A stretch of DNA of 64,000 nucleotides from Dryococelus australis (taxonomy: Eukaryota > Arthropoda > Insecta > Phasmatodea > Phasmatidae). The stretch is taken from positions 8,243,209-8,307,208 of the forward strand of contig CM057003.1 in the NCBI GenBank assembly GCA_029891345.1. The letters are read 5' to 3'. The notes below the pieces were generated by a model, which did no database searches, was not told the DNA's origin, and saw nothing but the letters and a program-made list of their open reading frames with translations. The translations under genes were made by a program, and so were the position numbers. Of this stretch, positions 1-11,165 are shown one piece after another. The stretch's first letter is position 1; each line of letters starts with the position of its first letter.

Positions 1-456
1 TTGTCATTTGCTTACGTATTACTTTTGATAAGTATGTTATGTGAGGTGGTAACGAAGGCCAGAATACAATGAATGTCACCTATTGGGAGGAATTGAGGTT
101 AGTGGCTTGTAGAACCGCCAAACTTCCGAATGACATTAAACGTGCAGGATGACTATAAAATTGCTCAGCTGCAGTTTCGTGACTGCGGAATATGCCCATT
201 GGTTTACGAACGTTTACGTTGGGACAACAGTTACTTACTGAAAACTGAATGGAGAATTATTTTCGAGTAATTCAAGTGACTGGATCTCTATGGTAGTTCA
301 AGAAATTAGTCACACTATATAGAAAATGTAGAATTTTCAAAAAAAGGCTGTTTGTGAATTTTTCTTTAACGTTTACGCCTTGCAACGTAAATTTCACGCA
401 AATTAAATTTCCTGATATTGCTGAATTTTCAATCTTTAAACAGTTACCTTTGGTAT
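1..456. other. Unassigned AT-rich DNA
   Basis: No open frame with recognisable homology and no clear repeat was seen here. The stretch runs into the left terminus of the first MITE-G copy. Confidence 0.4.
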
Positions 457-875
457 AGACTGTTCACGGTAAAATGGGCACTTTTGAATGCCCTGCTTAA
501 GATCTACTTGTATGCACGTTGTGTATTATTCCGCCATATGTAAAATTAACATTGCCATGGTCATCTTCACTTTATTCATGAGTCGGCCAAATGAAACTGT
601 GAAATTATTAAGAAAGTAAACACTTTACAAATTTGCTCATTTTTACACTTCGATGTATTAAATAAACCGAAAGTAAAACAAATAATTTCAAGTTAGCACA
701 AATTGTTAACTTACGCTTTTTATTCGACGTTAAGATATGGAACTACTTTTCATCCATCGTTACCAACTTTACTGGGCAAATGTCACTCAGTGCGCCCATA
801 AAAATATACGCATGCAGAGACAGTGACTTTTTCTAAGGTTCATTTCTAAAGTGCTCACTTTATCGTGAACAGCCT
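457..875 (+). mobile_element. MITE-G copy 1 (non-autonomous DNA transposon)
   Basis: Full-length copy of a family recurring about a dozen times in this window. It starts 'agactgttcacggtaaaatg' and ends with the inverted match 'gtgctcactttatcgtgaac' followed by agcct, giving terminal inverted repeats of about 30 bp. The interior carries family landmarks: 'cctgcttaagatctacttgt' near the left end, 'tcgacgttaagatatggaac' and 'accaactttactgggcaaat' near the right. No coding capacity. Orientation is called plus when the 'aagatctactt' end is on the left. Superfamily not identified; the termini lie in TATA-like context, so a TA-type target is possible. Confidence 0.8.
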
Positions 876-1750
876 TAACAAATTAAACATTTTTACTCTG
901 AACAAAAGCAGCTCACATAATGTTTATTTCTTTGATATAAAGAAAGGCAATATTGCCATAAAAAACTTATAATAAAGAAAACATGTTAGCAGCAATCTTA
1001 TATTTGTGTTACCTTCTCTTTAAATTAGGTATGGATTTTGTTGAGTGAACCAAAAGAATTCTAAGGAGTATTTTTATATCAGTGTTTTTTCCACCAGCAT
1101 ATGATTTGCCCGTGCTTTGCATTGCGACTGGGTATGCATTCATTTCATAAGTCAATGTATTAGGTATGTGATTGGTAGTTGCGAAAAAGAAATCAAATTT
1201 CAAACATGTTGCAACACAGTTCAATTATCAGGTAGGTGGGCATCTCAACTAAAAACTTTTGAAATAAACCTGCCAAAAAAAAATCAATTTTCTTAACTGT
1301 GTGTATTTCAAAGGAACGCACTGACTCGCAGGGACCTTGTAAAATTGGTAGCAGCGAAGGAAAAAATATTTCTGCATCTTGGGTGTTTTTCAAATACAGA
1401 TTGATCCTGAACTACAGGTACAAACCCTGTGAGATGATTACCAATGCAGAATTACATAGTACAAATTATACTCTCTATTTTCACAGTAATTCGCAAGGAA
1501 TGTAGGCGCCTTTTAAAATCATACTTGTAATCGATTTAACTCTGAATAGTAAAACTTACTTGAGCTGAAAGAACAATTCCGTGACTGCTGTTATCTTGAA
1601 TCCTAGATCTGAAATCTACGAACAATTGTTGGGTGATATTATCGCCATTTATTAAGAAAATAAGCGGTCCCATTGTCACTGTCCATCCAATGTGTGCAAT
1701 ACTTGGGTGTTTATCGCTATTAAAGGCGTCGTAAGAAGTGTAGAAGGAAA
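876..1750. other. Unassigned AT-rich DNA
   Basis: Only short spurious open frames on both strands. No domain, repeat or promoter could be assigned. Confidence 0.35.
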
Positions 1751-1751
1751 T

Positions 1752-1888
1752 ATTGCCTTGGGGTAACTCACACGATAAGCTGTCGAAGAAACAAAGTTTG
1801 TATGGGTACAGTTGGACACCTATCAGATATCCTTACAAACTTGGTTTCTTCAACAATCGTTTGCCTGATTGAGTTACTACAAGGTAAC
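1752..1888. repeat. Imperfect inverted repeat (hairpin)
   Basis: The left arm (about 1752-1806, containing 'gaagaaacaaagtttgta') is complementary to the right arm (about 1830-1888, containing 'ttacaaacttggtttcttc'). The outer parts, 'ccttggggtaactc' and 'gagttactacaagg', also pair with a few mismatches and one small bulge. The loop is about 23 nt. It could be a small fold-back element or a precursor-like hairpin; nothing shows that it is expressed. Confidence 0.65.
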
Positions 1889-1889
1889 G

Positions 1890-2985
1890 TAATATAAGTA
1901 TATTCATTACGTATCCACGATGAAGGTCGGGCGAAAAACAGAACTAAAAATGTCATTACAGTGGCCAATTTATCGGCTTATTTTATGAAAGAAGGTAAAT
2001 TAATGCGGCAAACTAAAATGTGTAAAATGTCTGGAAATCGAACAGACTGAAGAATGAAAGTTCTAATTTTAATCTATCTACCTTAATATGATTTTAAGTG
2101 TAAATAAATATATGTAACTTATGTGAAATATTGGTGGTTTTGACTTATACCTGATCCGTAATGGGGTGGAGCCCCGCTGCCTATGTTATTTTATCTACGC
2201 AGCAAGCCAAGTGAAAACATTGGAAAATTATATTTAGTAACTCTTGGATTTACGTGTTGAGTTATGATGGAAAATCTTGGGAGGAAACAAATTGAAATAC
2301 TGGGGTGCATTAACTACTTCACTGTCCTTGAAAATTTCTCGAAATACAGGTTGAGTTGCAAATATACAATATGACATCTAGCAATTTACGGTTTCCTAAA
2401 ATCTGATATATTTTTTTAAAGCACACACAAATAAAATAGTATATACCAATAACCTACCTCAGTAAATGCACAATAATAATACTGACAAGTGTGAGGTAGG
2501 CCTGATTGCCGTGAATACAGAAAAGTGTTCTATTTCACCTTAAAAAAAAAAAAACTGGTCCCAGTGAGTTTATGGCCCGCACCAAACCTGAATAATTTGG
2601 TTATCTGAATAAAGTCGTTGAGTCACTGGTCGTTTACAGCTTACATTAAGTTATGGGTTATTTCTGTTTTTAACTACAAATTCTATAACTAAGGATTCCC
2701 ACCCACGCCAGGTACATCCTCAGTGTTCACATATTTTTGGTGTAGAGCATTAAAATTTGTACTGTATGGACTATTAATTCCCCCCGGTAGTGTGCAAAAA
2801 GGAAGCAATGACCCACTGATACATGTTCCATACTGACTCTTGTGATGCGTAACATCCTTTCAATGCGATGGCAAAAAAAAAAAAACGCCTAGTAAGCGAT
2901 ATTTTCTTTACGTATGATCGTGCCATTATTTGATTCAGACCAGTGTAATGAGTTATGTCCACACTACGGACCTGGTTTAAAAAGG
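1890..2985. other. Unassigned AT-rich DNA
   Basis: Contains two poly-A tracts of 12-14 bases (near 2541 and 2872) and a small palindrome around 2450-2500 (cctacctca / tgaggtagg). No coding signal was recognised. Confidence 0.35.
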
Positions 2986-2989
2986 TATG

Positions 2990-3155
2990 TAAGTAGCCTA
3001 TAGGAAGAAGGTGAGATTAGGTGAGAGATTTCGGTGACTCTTAGCAACGAGGTGTGAATGGAGCAGTGCCGGAAAGCAAGGGCGGGGGGGAATGGGAGAT
3101 CCCCGAGAAAACCCACCGGCCAGCGGCATCGACCGAGTACAGGAAGAACAGACAC
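2990..3155 (-). mobile_element. SINE family A, 5'-truncated copy
   Basis: Read on the minus strand, this matches the tail half of the family A SINEs at 43056, 50573 and 52088: gatgccgctgg, then ggttttctcggggatctccc, then the cattcacacc / tcgttgctaagag tail. The tRNA-like head with A and B boxes is missing. Short open frames over it are by-products of the SINE. Confidence 0.7.
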
Positions 3156-3159
3156 AGAA

Positions 3160-4658
3160 AAGTACTACGAGAAATGAAAAGTATCTTTTGTAAAATGACC
3201 TCTGAACACATAAAACTATTGTACTTAATATGCTATGGTGTCTTTAAAGTTAAAATCTTACCGAAGTATTAGATAATTATTATATTTCTTTGGCACTTCG
3301 TCATGGCCACTTAAAAACAAACGAAGTTCTCTATTTTCCTGCTCCAATACTTATTTTTAAAACTGATGACTATTTAAACTTGTATATATGTGCTAATCAT
3401 TATGTCTTAACAACTACGTCACAGCTGCGCATCACGCCCTGCTCAACAAATGAAAATATAATCAATAAAATAATACCTTATATATATTAACAAACCAAAC
3501 ATGGTGGAAAATAACACCTTAAAACACGGCTATTGGCTTTACTCTCTTCGAAATTTCCACTTAGAGAAATCTATTTAAAATATACTTTGCTGCCCATCTG
3601 GGCATTTGGGGTGGGGGGGAGGCATAAAGATTGAGAGAGAGAGGGGTGGCGGAAATGGCGAGGGGGGGGGGGCGGTATTATGGTCTCCTCTTATCGAGAC
3701 TTAAATTCGCTTTCTCCAATGTGATTTAAGCCTTTCCCCACATAAATGAGCGACATAAAACACTGCCGTTAACCTTGAAACTTCGATATTTCCTCGTTAC
3801 ACACCTCTAAAAATAGTTTTGCATTACCAGGGCTATTTCATCACTAGGTTTCTCACAGCCCAGCAGAAGGAAGTACGGGATGAAAATACACAATGTATGT
3901 GCAGAATATCAGACTTGCCTAATGTGTTTTTGCAATGCATCCACTGTCCCAGAGAAAATGAATCATGTGCAGCCAACGAAAGGTGGTGCTAAACTTTTTT
4001 TGAGGTGTGTATATCGTACTCTGAAGCAAGCGTGATCATTGAAAGTCCTTCTCTCAGCAGTATTCACTACTAAGAAAGTACAACAATACGTTTTAGAATG
4101 TACAGGTAAAGACTTCATAGGTTATTAAACAAGAAATAAGAACGATGGTTAAGCCATTTCACAAAACCGTCAAATTGGGAAAAATCCTCATATCAGCTAA
4201 CAATAGTGTATTTTCTGCTGAAACTTATTCCCATGGAGGACTCAAAGACCTTCCATCGATTAAGAACCAGGATCGAAACCAGGCAAAATGGGATTTTCTC
4301 ATGATACTTCGATTCCCTTTCGGATTTTCCCCTTCATTGTGCCATCCCCTTCACTCCTTGTCAATCAATTTATTTCTTCTGTACTGTTCCGGATGAGACA
4401 TCGCTCCACGGGTAAAAAGGACCGTACATCTGACGTGGCAAACAAAATCTTTTGTAAGGACAAAATAAAATACCTATCCTAATTTCATAGGTTTCCCAAG
4501 ACGCTACAAAAATACGTATTAAGGCCACAAAATGGTATGACTCAGTATGCTCTCTTCATGGGTACACGTGAACTGTGCATGGCTAACAGAGGCGAGAGTG
4601 CCTGTGACAAACATTATGAAACTCAGCCTTATAGCCACTTCACAAACATGTCACTAAA
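3160..4658. other. Unassigned DNA with purine-rich GC segment
   Basis: Mostly AT-rich. Positions 3596-3675 hold a G-rich, GA-rich low-complexity segment that includes an 11-base G run at about 3662. The open frame at 4145-4396 (83 codons) has no feature I recognise. Confidence 0.35.
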
Positions 4659-5053
4659 AGCTGTTCACGATAAAGTGAGCACTTTAGAAATGAACCCTAG
4701 AAAAAAAGTCACTACCCCTGAATGCATATATTTTAATAGGCGCACTGAGTGGCATTCGTCCAGTAAAGTTGGTAACGATGGATGCAAAGTAATTCCATAT
4801 CTTAACGTCGAATAAAAAGAGTTAGGTAACCATTTGTGATAGCCTAAAACGTAAGTGTAAGTGTAAAAATGAGCAAATTTGTAAAGTATTTACTTTCTTA
4901 ATAATTCCACATTTTCATTTGACCGACGCATGAATAAAGTGATTAGTCCCATGGAAATGCTAATTTTACATAAGGCGGAGGAATACACAACGTGTATATA
5001 AGTAGATCTTAAGCAGGACTTTCAAAAGTGCTCATTTTACCGTGAACAGCCTA
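4659..5053 (-). mobile_element. MITE-G copy 2
   Basis: Inverted copy of the family. The left end is 'gctgttcacgataaagtgag' and the right end is 'gtgctcattttaccgtgaac' followed by agcctata. The interior reads the complement of copy 1: 'ccagtaaagttggtaacgat', 'atatcttaacgtcgaataaa', and 'agtagatcttaagcagg' near the right end. The spurious 92-codon frame at 4537-4815 lies partly inside it and is not a gene. Confidence 0.8.
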
Positions 5054-6113
5054 TACCAAGGAGTGAGATTCTTAAATTTCTCCGCTCAAATTTTCAAACA
5101 GCCGTTCAGACCCAACACCGTTTTGAAGAGCTGAATGTGAGGCGCCGCAATTTCTCAACCCCTCCCCATCCCCCTCCAAAAAGGGGGATGCTTGCACCTT
5201 CAACCAACATTTCCGCGATGAAAATTAAACGATACGGCGCCATACTTACGACATCCGGAGCACCTGCCGGCCCGGGGGAGCTAGAACGGGTAATTATATG
5301 ACGGCAAGGTTGGTTGGGGTGGGGGGGTCAGATAACGGGACCGGCTCGGAAACTGGCAGGAAACGGTGGTCGTGGGAAAGGGGCTCGTCTAATTAACTTC
5401 CCTGGAGACTTTTCTAGGGCAGGTTCACCCCCCCCCCTCCTTCAACTTCCACCACCATTTGCCATGACTGTCACTCCGGTGTAACCATTGGGAGAAGGGG
5501 TGGCGGCTTGGGTGGTTAGGAAGGCGCACATTTGTCAAAACTAGGTTGGTGGGAGGGTCGAGCCAAATGGCAGAAAGGAAACATGGCATTACCATCACAA
5601 AGGACCGGGGTAGCAAGCGAAAGGAATGGCTTACTGGGTGGTCCATAAATGGGGTGAGGTACACCGTTGCTTCCCCCTGTTAGTTTTCCACCTGAGTTCC
5701 GACGGTTAACTGGGGGCGGAGAGTTTATTATGGTTTGCCGACGAGAAGGGAACTTCGGGGTGTATAGCTACAGCCAAAGTCGAAACTCCTTAAATTACGC
5801 TTAGGTTTGCCGGAGTAACTTAATGCTTTTCTATGTGCGTGTGTCAACATTTTTTACTCTTGAAAGTTATTTTTAATATGTTTGCGTATTTGGAACTTTT
5901 TTTTCTAGTGTCATAGGCACCTACAAAATAGGTATTTTTAATTTAGTTTTTACCAATAAAATAACTAAATTGAAAAAAAAAAAACCACAAAATAAACTTA
6001 ACTTTTCCATAATATATACTTTTTCATTCCACATAATGATATGTATGAAGTTTATGAATTTAAAAAAAAATATTTTTCTTCATCAGAGCGGAAGCACTTA
6101 TTTTTATAAAGTA
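5054..6113. other. GC island with homopolymer C/G runs, then AT-rich DNA
   Basis: Positions 5100-5760 are clearly GC-richer than the surroundings, with C or G runs at 5313 and 5410, and no open frame that looks like a protein family. The rest is AT-rich with a 12-base A run at about 5973. No unit length or terminal repeat was found for the island. Confidence 0.4.
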
Positions 6114-6528
6114 ATTTTACCTCTCAGTTATACAATAGGGATGACACGGAATATTCACTGGGGAATTTTACCTCTCAGTTATACAATAGGAATGACTCGG
6201 AATATCCACTGGGGAATTGTGCCTCTCAGTTATACAATAGGAATGACACGGAATATCCACTGGGGAATTTTACCTCTCAGTCATACAATAGGAATGACAC
6301 GGAATATCCACTGGGGAATTGTGCCTCTCAGTTATACAATAGGAATGACACGGAATATCCACTGGGGAATTGTGCCTCTCAGTTATACAATATGAATGAC
6401 ACGGAATATCCACTGGGGAATTGTACCTCTGAGTTATACAATAGGAATGACACGGAATATCCACTGGGGAATTGTACCTCTCAGTTATACAATAGGAATG
6501 ACACGGAATATCCACTGGGGAATTTTAA
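6114..6528. repeat. 51-bp minisatellite, about 8 copies
   Basis: Tandem array whose unit contains 'cctctcagttatacaatagg' followed by 'aatgacacggaatatccact' and ggggaattgt. Copies differ by a few substitutions (gaattttacct / gaattgtgcct / gaattgtacct). Because 51 is divisible by three, an open frame in one unit stays open throughout. This creates 17-residue repeated peptides on both strands, which should not be read as coding evidence. Confidence 0.95.
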
Positions 6529-7022
6529 GTTATTGAATAATGCTAAATACGAAATACTTTCGTACATTAATACCTGAATTTTATCGGCTTACAATTACGT
6601 ATTATTTCCTGGTGTTTCTACAGTCAGTACACTTTACAGTTTATACACCGTCATACAATAAATTATTAATGTTCACAGTCGTGTAATTATTTGAAATCAC
6701 CCTCTCTCTTTGGCAGTTGATTTGGGGGGGGGGGGGGGGGTCGAGGGGCGAAAACCCCCTGGCTGCCTGGATCGCATGTGTCAGTGTGCCGTAGGTGGCT
6801 GGTCACTCTCTTCTTGGCTTAGAATTCACAAGTCCTGACATATCACGCTACGATATTGCAATAATACACAGGCGCTATCATTAATGGACAGAGAAGTTCT
6901 TCCAAGTAATTCATACGTGAGTACATTTTACAAAATAACTCAACTCCACCTGACTGCCACACATTAGCTGATAGTGAACTTGTTTTTTCCGCACAACTCT
7001 GCAAACAATATCTCAACACCTC
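6529..7022. other. Unassigned spacer with 17-base poly-G
   Basis: Contains a G run of about 17 bases at 6724-6740 and then a short GC-rich segment. It reaches the left end of the Tc1-like element. No gene was seen. Confidence 0.4.
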
Positions 7023-8401
7023 TAGGCACACAAACGTTTGTGAAAAATGCAACACCAAGAAGGATACATGTGATTGAAGTGAACTTTATACCACAGATTA
7101 GGTACATGACAATACACAATTGATTAGGATTACAGAACTGTACATGATCGCTGTCCTTGAGAATTCAGTATGGCGTGAAGCCCCACATGCTGCCATCTGA
7201 GCACATAAACGTGGTGGCATGGAATTAAAGAGGACTTGGATACGCTCCTTCACGCGATTTGCATGCGAGTCTACAAAGCATCAACAGTTGTTGCTGGAGG
7301 TCCGTGACTTGCCGACCAACCATATCCCAGACATGTTCGTTGGGCGACATGTCAGGCGAACGTGCAGGCCATGGAGGCAGTGGTACCCTTCGTTCATTGA
7401 AGAAGGCTTGCACATTCCTTGCCACATATGGCCGGATATTGTCCTGCTGAAATATGGCACGTGGAGTTGCCTGAAAGAGGGGCAGTACCTCGGGTTCTAA
7501 AAAAAAAAAAACTCCCTGGTGTAGCTGTACTGATTTCCCTCAATATGTCGGAGTCGGTATCGCATGTTGTGTCCAATGGCGCCCCACGCCATCACACTTG
7601 GCGTTTGTCCGCTATGCCGCTCCACAACGCAGGCTGCCAGATTGCGGTCACCACGGTAGCTTCTAACACGTATGCGGCCATCACTGTAGAACAGGTTGAA
7701 GCGGAACTCGTCCGAAAACACTACATTTTGCCAGTCAGCACGCCAACGACAGCGTTCACGTGCCCAATGCAATCTGAGGAGTTTGTGGTTTCTGGACAAT
7801 GGAAGCCGACGCAATGACATGCGTGCCACCAGTCCAGCCCGCAGCAGACGGCGTCGAACCGTCGACGCAGACAGATCCACACCCATAGTAGTGCTCGGTT
7901 ATCGAGCCAAAACTGTGGAAGAGGCTGTGCGATCAATTACGGTCATGCAGACAAGATGGCGGTCATCCCGTGCTGTGGTCACGCTGAGTGGTACAGTACC
8001 CGCTCGTCGCTGCGTACGACCCTCTTCTATCCACTGGTTCCACATACACATCATTGTCGTAGCAGCATGCCCTGTACGAGCCAAAATGTCACGGTATGAC
8101 AAACCCGTTACTCATAGACCGATCATTTTGCCCGTCCGAACTCTCTCACATGCTGGTATGGCACTCTTTGACGTCGACGAGGCATACTGACACTTGCTTT
8201 CACTTCGTTTGACTGCTGTTCACTGTCTGAGCTTGGCGTAACACTGACCTTTCCGGTCACACAAGAGAGGGCGCTGCTGGGTCTACGTGTACGCCATCTC
8301 TCTGCAATCGTAATCTCTTATTGCTGGCACGCTATCGTCCGAGTTTAGATTCATTCGGGCCATTCTTTCTGGGTGTTGCAATTTTCACAAACAATACTGT
8401 A
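7023..8401 (-). mobile_element. Tc1-like DNA transposon, complete but inactivated
   Basis: The left terminus carries 'tttgtgaaaaatgcaacacc' followed by aagaagga (from 7037). The right terminus is its inverted match 'gggtgttgcaattttcacaa' (8371-8390). Inverted repeats of about 28 bp therefore frame a minus-strand transposase reading frame. Outer edges near 7023 and 8401 each show a TA, the expected Tc1/mariner target, although the outermost bases of the two ends differ. The length of about 1.4 kb is normal for the superfamily. Confidence 0.85.
7165..8185 (-). pseudogene. Tc1-like transposase pseudogene (DD34E)
   Basis: The transposase would bind the inverted repeats and cut and paste the element. 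Reading minus from the ATG at 8185, the first 20 residues run into a frameshift (about 8125), and the next segment has an in-frame TGA before 'LSYRDI'. The helix-turn-helix part follows ('WNQWIEEGRTQRR'). The catalytic core then shows the first D in 'VVFSDEFRFN', the second D in 'QQDNIRPYVA' and the E in 'SPDMSPNEHVWD', with 34 residues between the second D and E. A run of 12 T/A at 7499-7512 breaks the frame between the first and second catalytic D. Another shift near 7265 separates the C-terminal tail, which has a 'LFNSMPPR'-like motif. At least four breaks mean no active protein. The long plus-strand frames over this region are antisense shadows. Confidence 0.9.
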
Positions 8402-8582
8402 TATATGCTCGTAGAACGAACCAGCGTGCTTTTGAAGTCATTAAGCAACTCATGGACGTGGTGTATTCTATTCAGGTTAGGAACAAAACGAGTTTTGTTG
8501 TGGGAGAGTTTGGGACAGGGTAGATTTCCGCTGCAAGATGCTCTGGTGTTTTAGGTGGCAGTAAATGTAACAATTCTATATA

Positions 8583-9110
8583 TTCTTACTATATAAGGAG
8601 ACGATCTATGTCCGTCTTTAATACTTCTGAGTCACTTGAAACTCAACAGAAGTTCTTCAAATTTTGCAGAGTGAATCCTCAGGGTCTAATACAGGTCAAT
8701 ATCGAATTTTAGCAAGATCAGATTACGTTATCATGACTTTTGACCCTAAAAACTCAATTTTAATTACTTTTTCTTTGAAAGTTTTGTATTAATGCATAGA
8801 GATTATTGCATAGAGATATGAAGATAATGGAATACTTGTTTTGTTTACTTTAAAAGTCTCGCTTCAATTTTAAGTAAATTTCACATCATTTCACAGAACT
8901 ACATCAAGTGGGGCCTTAGTGGCTCAGTGGATAGAGCGATCCCAAGTGGGGCGATAGTGGCTCAGTGGATAGAGCGATTACAAGTGGGGCCGCAGTGGCT
9001 TAGTGGATAGAACTGAATCCAATGTTGAGTTAATTTCACTTTTTTTTTTCAGTCTTCGTATGATAATAAAAATTTGTAACATCGTATCAATTCTAGGCAC
9101 GTGACCATAC
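8583..9110 (+). mobile_element. Interspersed repeat H1, copy 1 (Helitron-like 5' end)
   Basis: Matches the inverted copy at 52405-53431. Shared landmarks are the start 'ctatataaggagacgatct', then 'gcagagtgaatcctc', 'agcaagatcagattacg', a block of tandem tRNA-like modules, and 'gagttaatttcac...cagtcttcgtatgataa' at the end. The TCTTA-TATAA start resembles the 5' ends of insect Helitrons. CTAG occurs at 9137-9140, but the 3' boundary is uncertain. No coding capacity. Confidence 0.6.
8908..9032 (+). repeat. 38-bp tandem modules with a tRNA A-box, 3 copies
   Basis: Three units begin at 8908, 8946 and 8984, each reading gtgggg-(6 nt)-'agtggctcagtggatagag' or close to it. The core TGGCTCAGTGG fits the pol III A-box consensus TRGCNNAGYGG and looks like the 5' half of a tRNA (acceptor and D-arm). 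No B-box was found. The inverted copy at 52556-52705 has four units, so the unit number varies between copies. Confidence 0.8.
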
Positions 9111-9141
9111 TGAGGACACGGTCATGGACTAACCCCTAGTT

Positions 9142-10270
9142 TGTATATAAAAGTTTGTGTTCGGCTTAGTTTGTGTTATATACTTACCGTGACTAAAACA
9201 TTAAGTATCACAGTTATTTAGTAACAGTTGTTTACGCCCTTCACTGTAATTGCATTTAGCATTGGGATTGCATAAGCGCGCTTCTTTTAGTGAAAAAAGG
9301 TTACTGTTTAAGAGCAAAAGAAATATACATGTAATCGAAATGAAATTTTCGATTATGTTGTTACATTTAATCAAAATAATTTTGTAATACAACATTCGGA
9401 TAAATCCGGTTTCACGATCGAATATTACACAACATGTAGACATTTCTCGTTAATTACCCACTCTGGTGAGAAGAACAAAGTAAATTGTTTACGTAGCTTC
9501 CAAAATTATACGAATGGAGCATTCATCTGATAAAGACTATTATTTGATGAATATCGCAATTAGCCGAAGAAAATACCTGGATAATCAAACTGCCAGCCTG
9601 GACAACACAAACTCGCGGAAGCCATTCCAGTACTACGGGGCGTTGACCTGAGAAACTTAGAAAAACGCGTTCCTTTTCAGTTTTCTTTATCGTCGAGGGA
9701 ATATGAAGTCAATTGCGCATGCCAGCATTGAATTTCTTTCCTTCTCACAGACAATTAGAGACATTTAAACATATCCATGATATCCCTTGTATTGCAATTC
9801 AACCATGCACGGTAAATTGTAAGTAGAGGGAAATAAGTGTTTCTGGATCGCCGGAGGAACTGCAGTGCGGCCAACCTCCTAATACTTTAAGAGGCTGTTG
9901 TGTTTATTCCTATTCCAACACTGGGAAATAACAATGGAAAGTTGTTAACCTTGAAGTAAAATGTGAACAATCTACAGATGATACTTGTAATACGGCTTGT
10001 AGAGAAAGCGAAATTATTGTCGAAATTCGATTGAAGTTTATGACAGTAATCTTTACTAAATGTGTCGATACGCTAGTACGTTCCTTTGGATGGCACTTGA
10101 CACATTTACAGTGTAACAAGTTATGCTATCAAAATAAAGTAAAAGCTTGAGTTTCTTGTAAATCCAATATGAAACAAAGGGTACATTAATTGTTTAAATA
10201 TGTGAGTCTGACAGTTATTTAGAAATTGTTGAGCTAAAGCTAGGTAATTACGCAGTAGATGAAAATCGGC
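9142..10270. other. Unassigned AT-rich DNA
   Basis: No repeat match or coding domain was recognised. The 80-codon minus frame at 9201-9443 and the 69-codon frame at 9910-10119 look random. Confidence 0.35.
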
Positions 10271-10271
10271 C

Positions 10272-10672
10272 TAGAAGATGTTAACGGTAAAATAAACACA
10301 TTTGAAAGCCCTGCCAAATAACTACTTTTTCCATAATTTTGCATTCTCCCGCCGCATGTAACATTTACATTTCCATAGGCGCAGTGACTTGATCCACACG
10401 TCAGTTCAGTAAAAACGTGAAATTATTTGTAACCTTGTAGTGTTACTTTTATGTAAATTTGTTCTCTAGTGTATATAATTAAATACATCATAAGCTGTAA
10501 AAATAAAAAATTCGCTTGCAATACAATTTCAAGAATTCGGTGCCAACTTAACACAGAGTTTACTCATCAGCGTGTGCTGTAGCATATCGTATACACATTT
10601 AGCGGAGAGTAATATTTTTTTTTTCCAGAGGTTGATTTCAAAAGTGCTAACTTTTACTGAGAACAGCCTATA
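10272..10672 (+). mobile_element. MITE-G copy 3
   Basis: The degraded left end 'gatgttaacggtaaaataaa' is followed by 'tttgaaagccctgcc' and 'cataggcgcagtgac'. The right end is 'ttcaaaagtgctaactttta' then gaacagcctatac. Orientation is the same as copy 1. More diverged than the other copies. Confidence 0.65.
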
Positions 10673-10679
10673 CTTCTTT

Positions 10680-11165
10680 TATGGTGCACGTTCTTTATGC
10701 CCACCGCTGCGAAAATGTTTCCACGCTCGTAACGTTGGTACGAGGAGGAAGGGGGGGGGGGGGGGGGATTGGACGCCGGTATAGAAGCTATTGTCAAAAC
10801 AGCGCCGCAGTGGATTGGCGAAATCCTAGGCGAGGGGGACAGTTTCGGCCAACAGCAGGGGGTTGGTGGGGGAAACGAGAGGGGGATGTTTACTGTTCGA
10901 TAAGGCGCGAGATGGAAGCGGGCCTACGAGCTGAACCATCTAACGCAGCTCGAGTGTGTGTGGCTGTGTGTTTGAGTGTTTGTGTGTGTGCACGCGCCTC
11001 ACCAGCGCCTGGCACCATTGCGTAGCGACACCACGGATCCCGGCCATGCCAATGGCTGGGCAAACGAAACTTTTAGCGGCCCGGGGGCGGCAAACGCCGG
11101 CAACACGCCGTTGATTCAATGCGTTACCCTCTTGTTTGTTTTAGCTCGACAGCTCGCTGGTTAAT
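10680..11165. other. GC island with 17-base poly-G
   Basis: GC-rich segment abutting the MITE-G right end, with a G run of about 17 bases at 10751-10767 and a TG-rich stretch at 10955-10990. Overlapping open frames of 62-114 codons are composition effects and show no family I recognise. Confidence 0.4.

Noticed and set aside
2450-2510. let-7-like 'tgaggtagg' in a small palindrome
   Set aside because: Only nine bases match, the mature let-7 sequence does not continue, and the stem is too short.
5970-6577. Repeat protein encoded by 5970-6395 (+) or 6270-6515 (-)
   Set aside because: The frames exist only because the minisatellite unit is 51 bp. The same sequence is open on both strands and there is no conserved domain.
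7419-8190. Long plus-strand open frames (132 and 164 codons)
   Set aside because: They are antisense to the Tc1-like transposase, whose catalytic motifs read on the minus strand.
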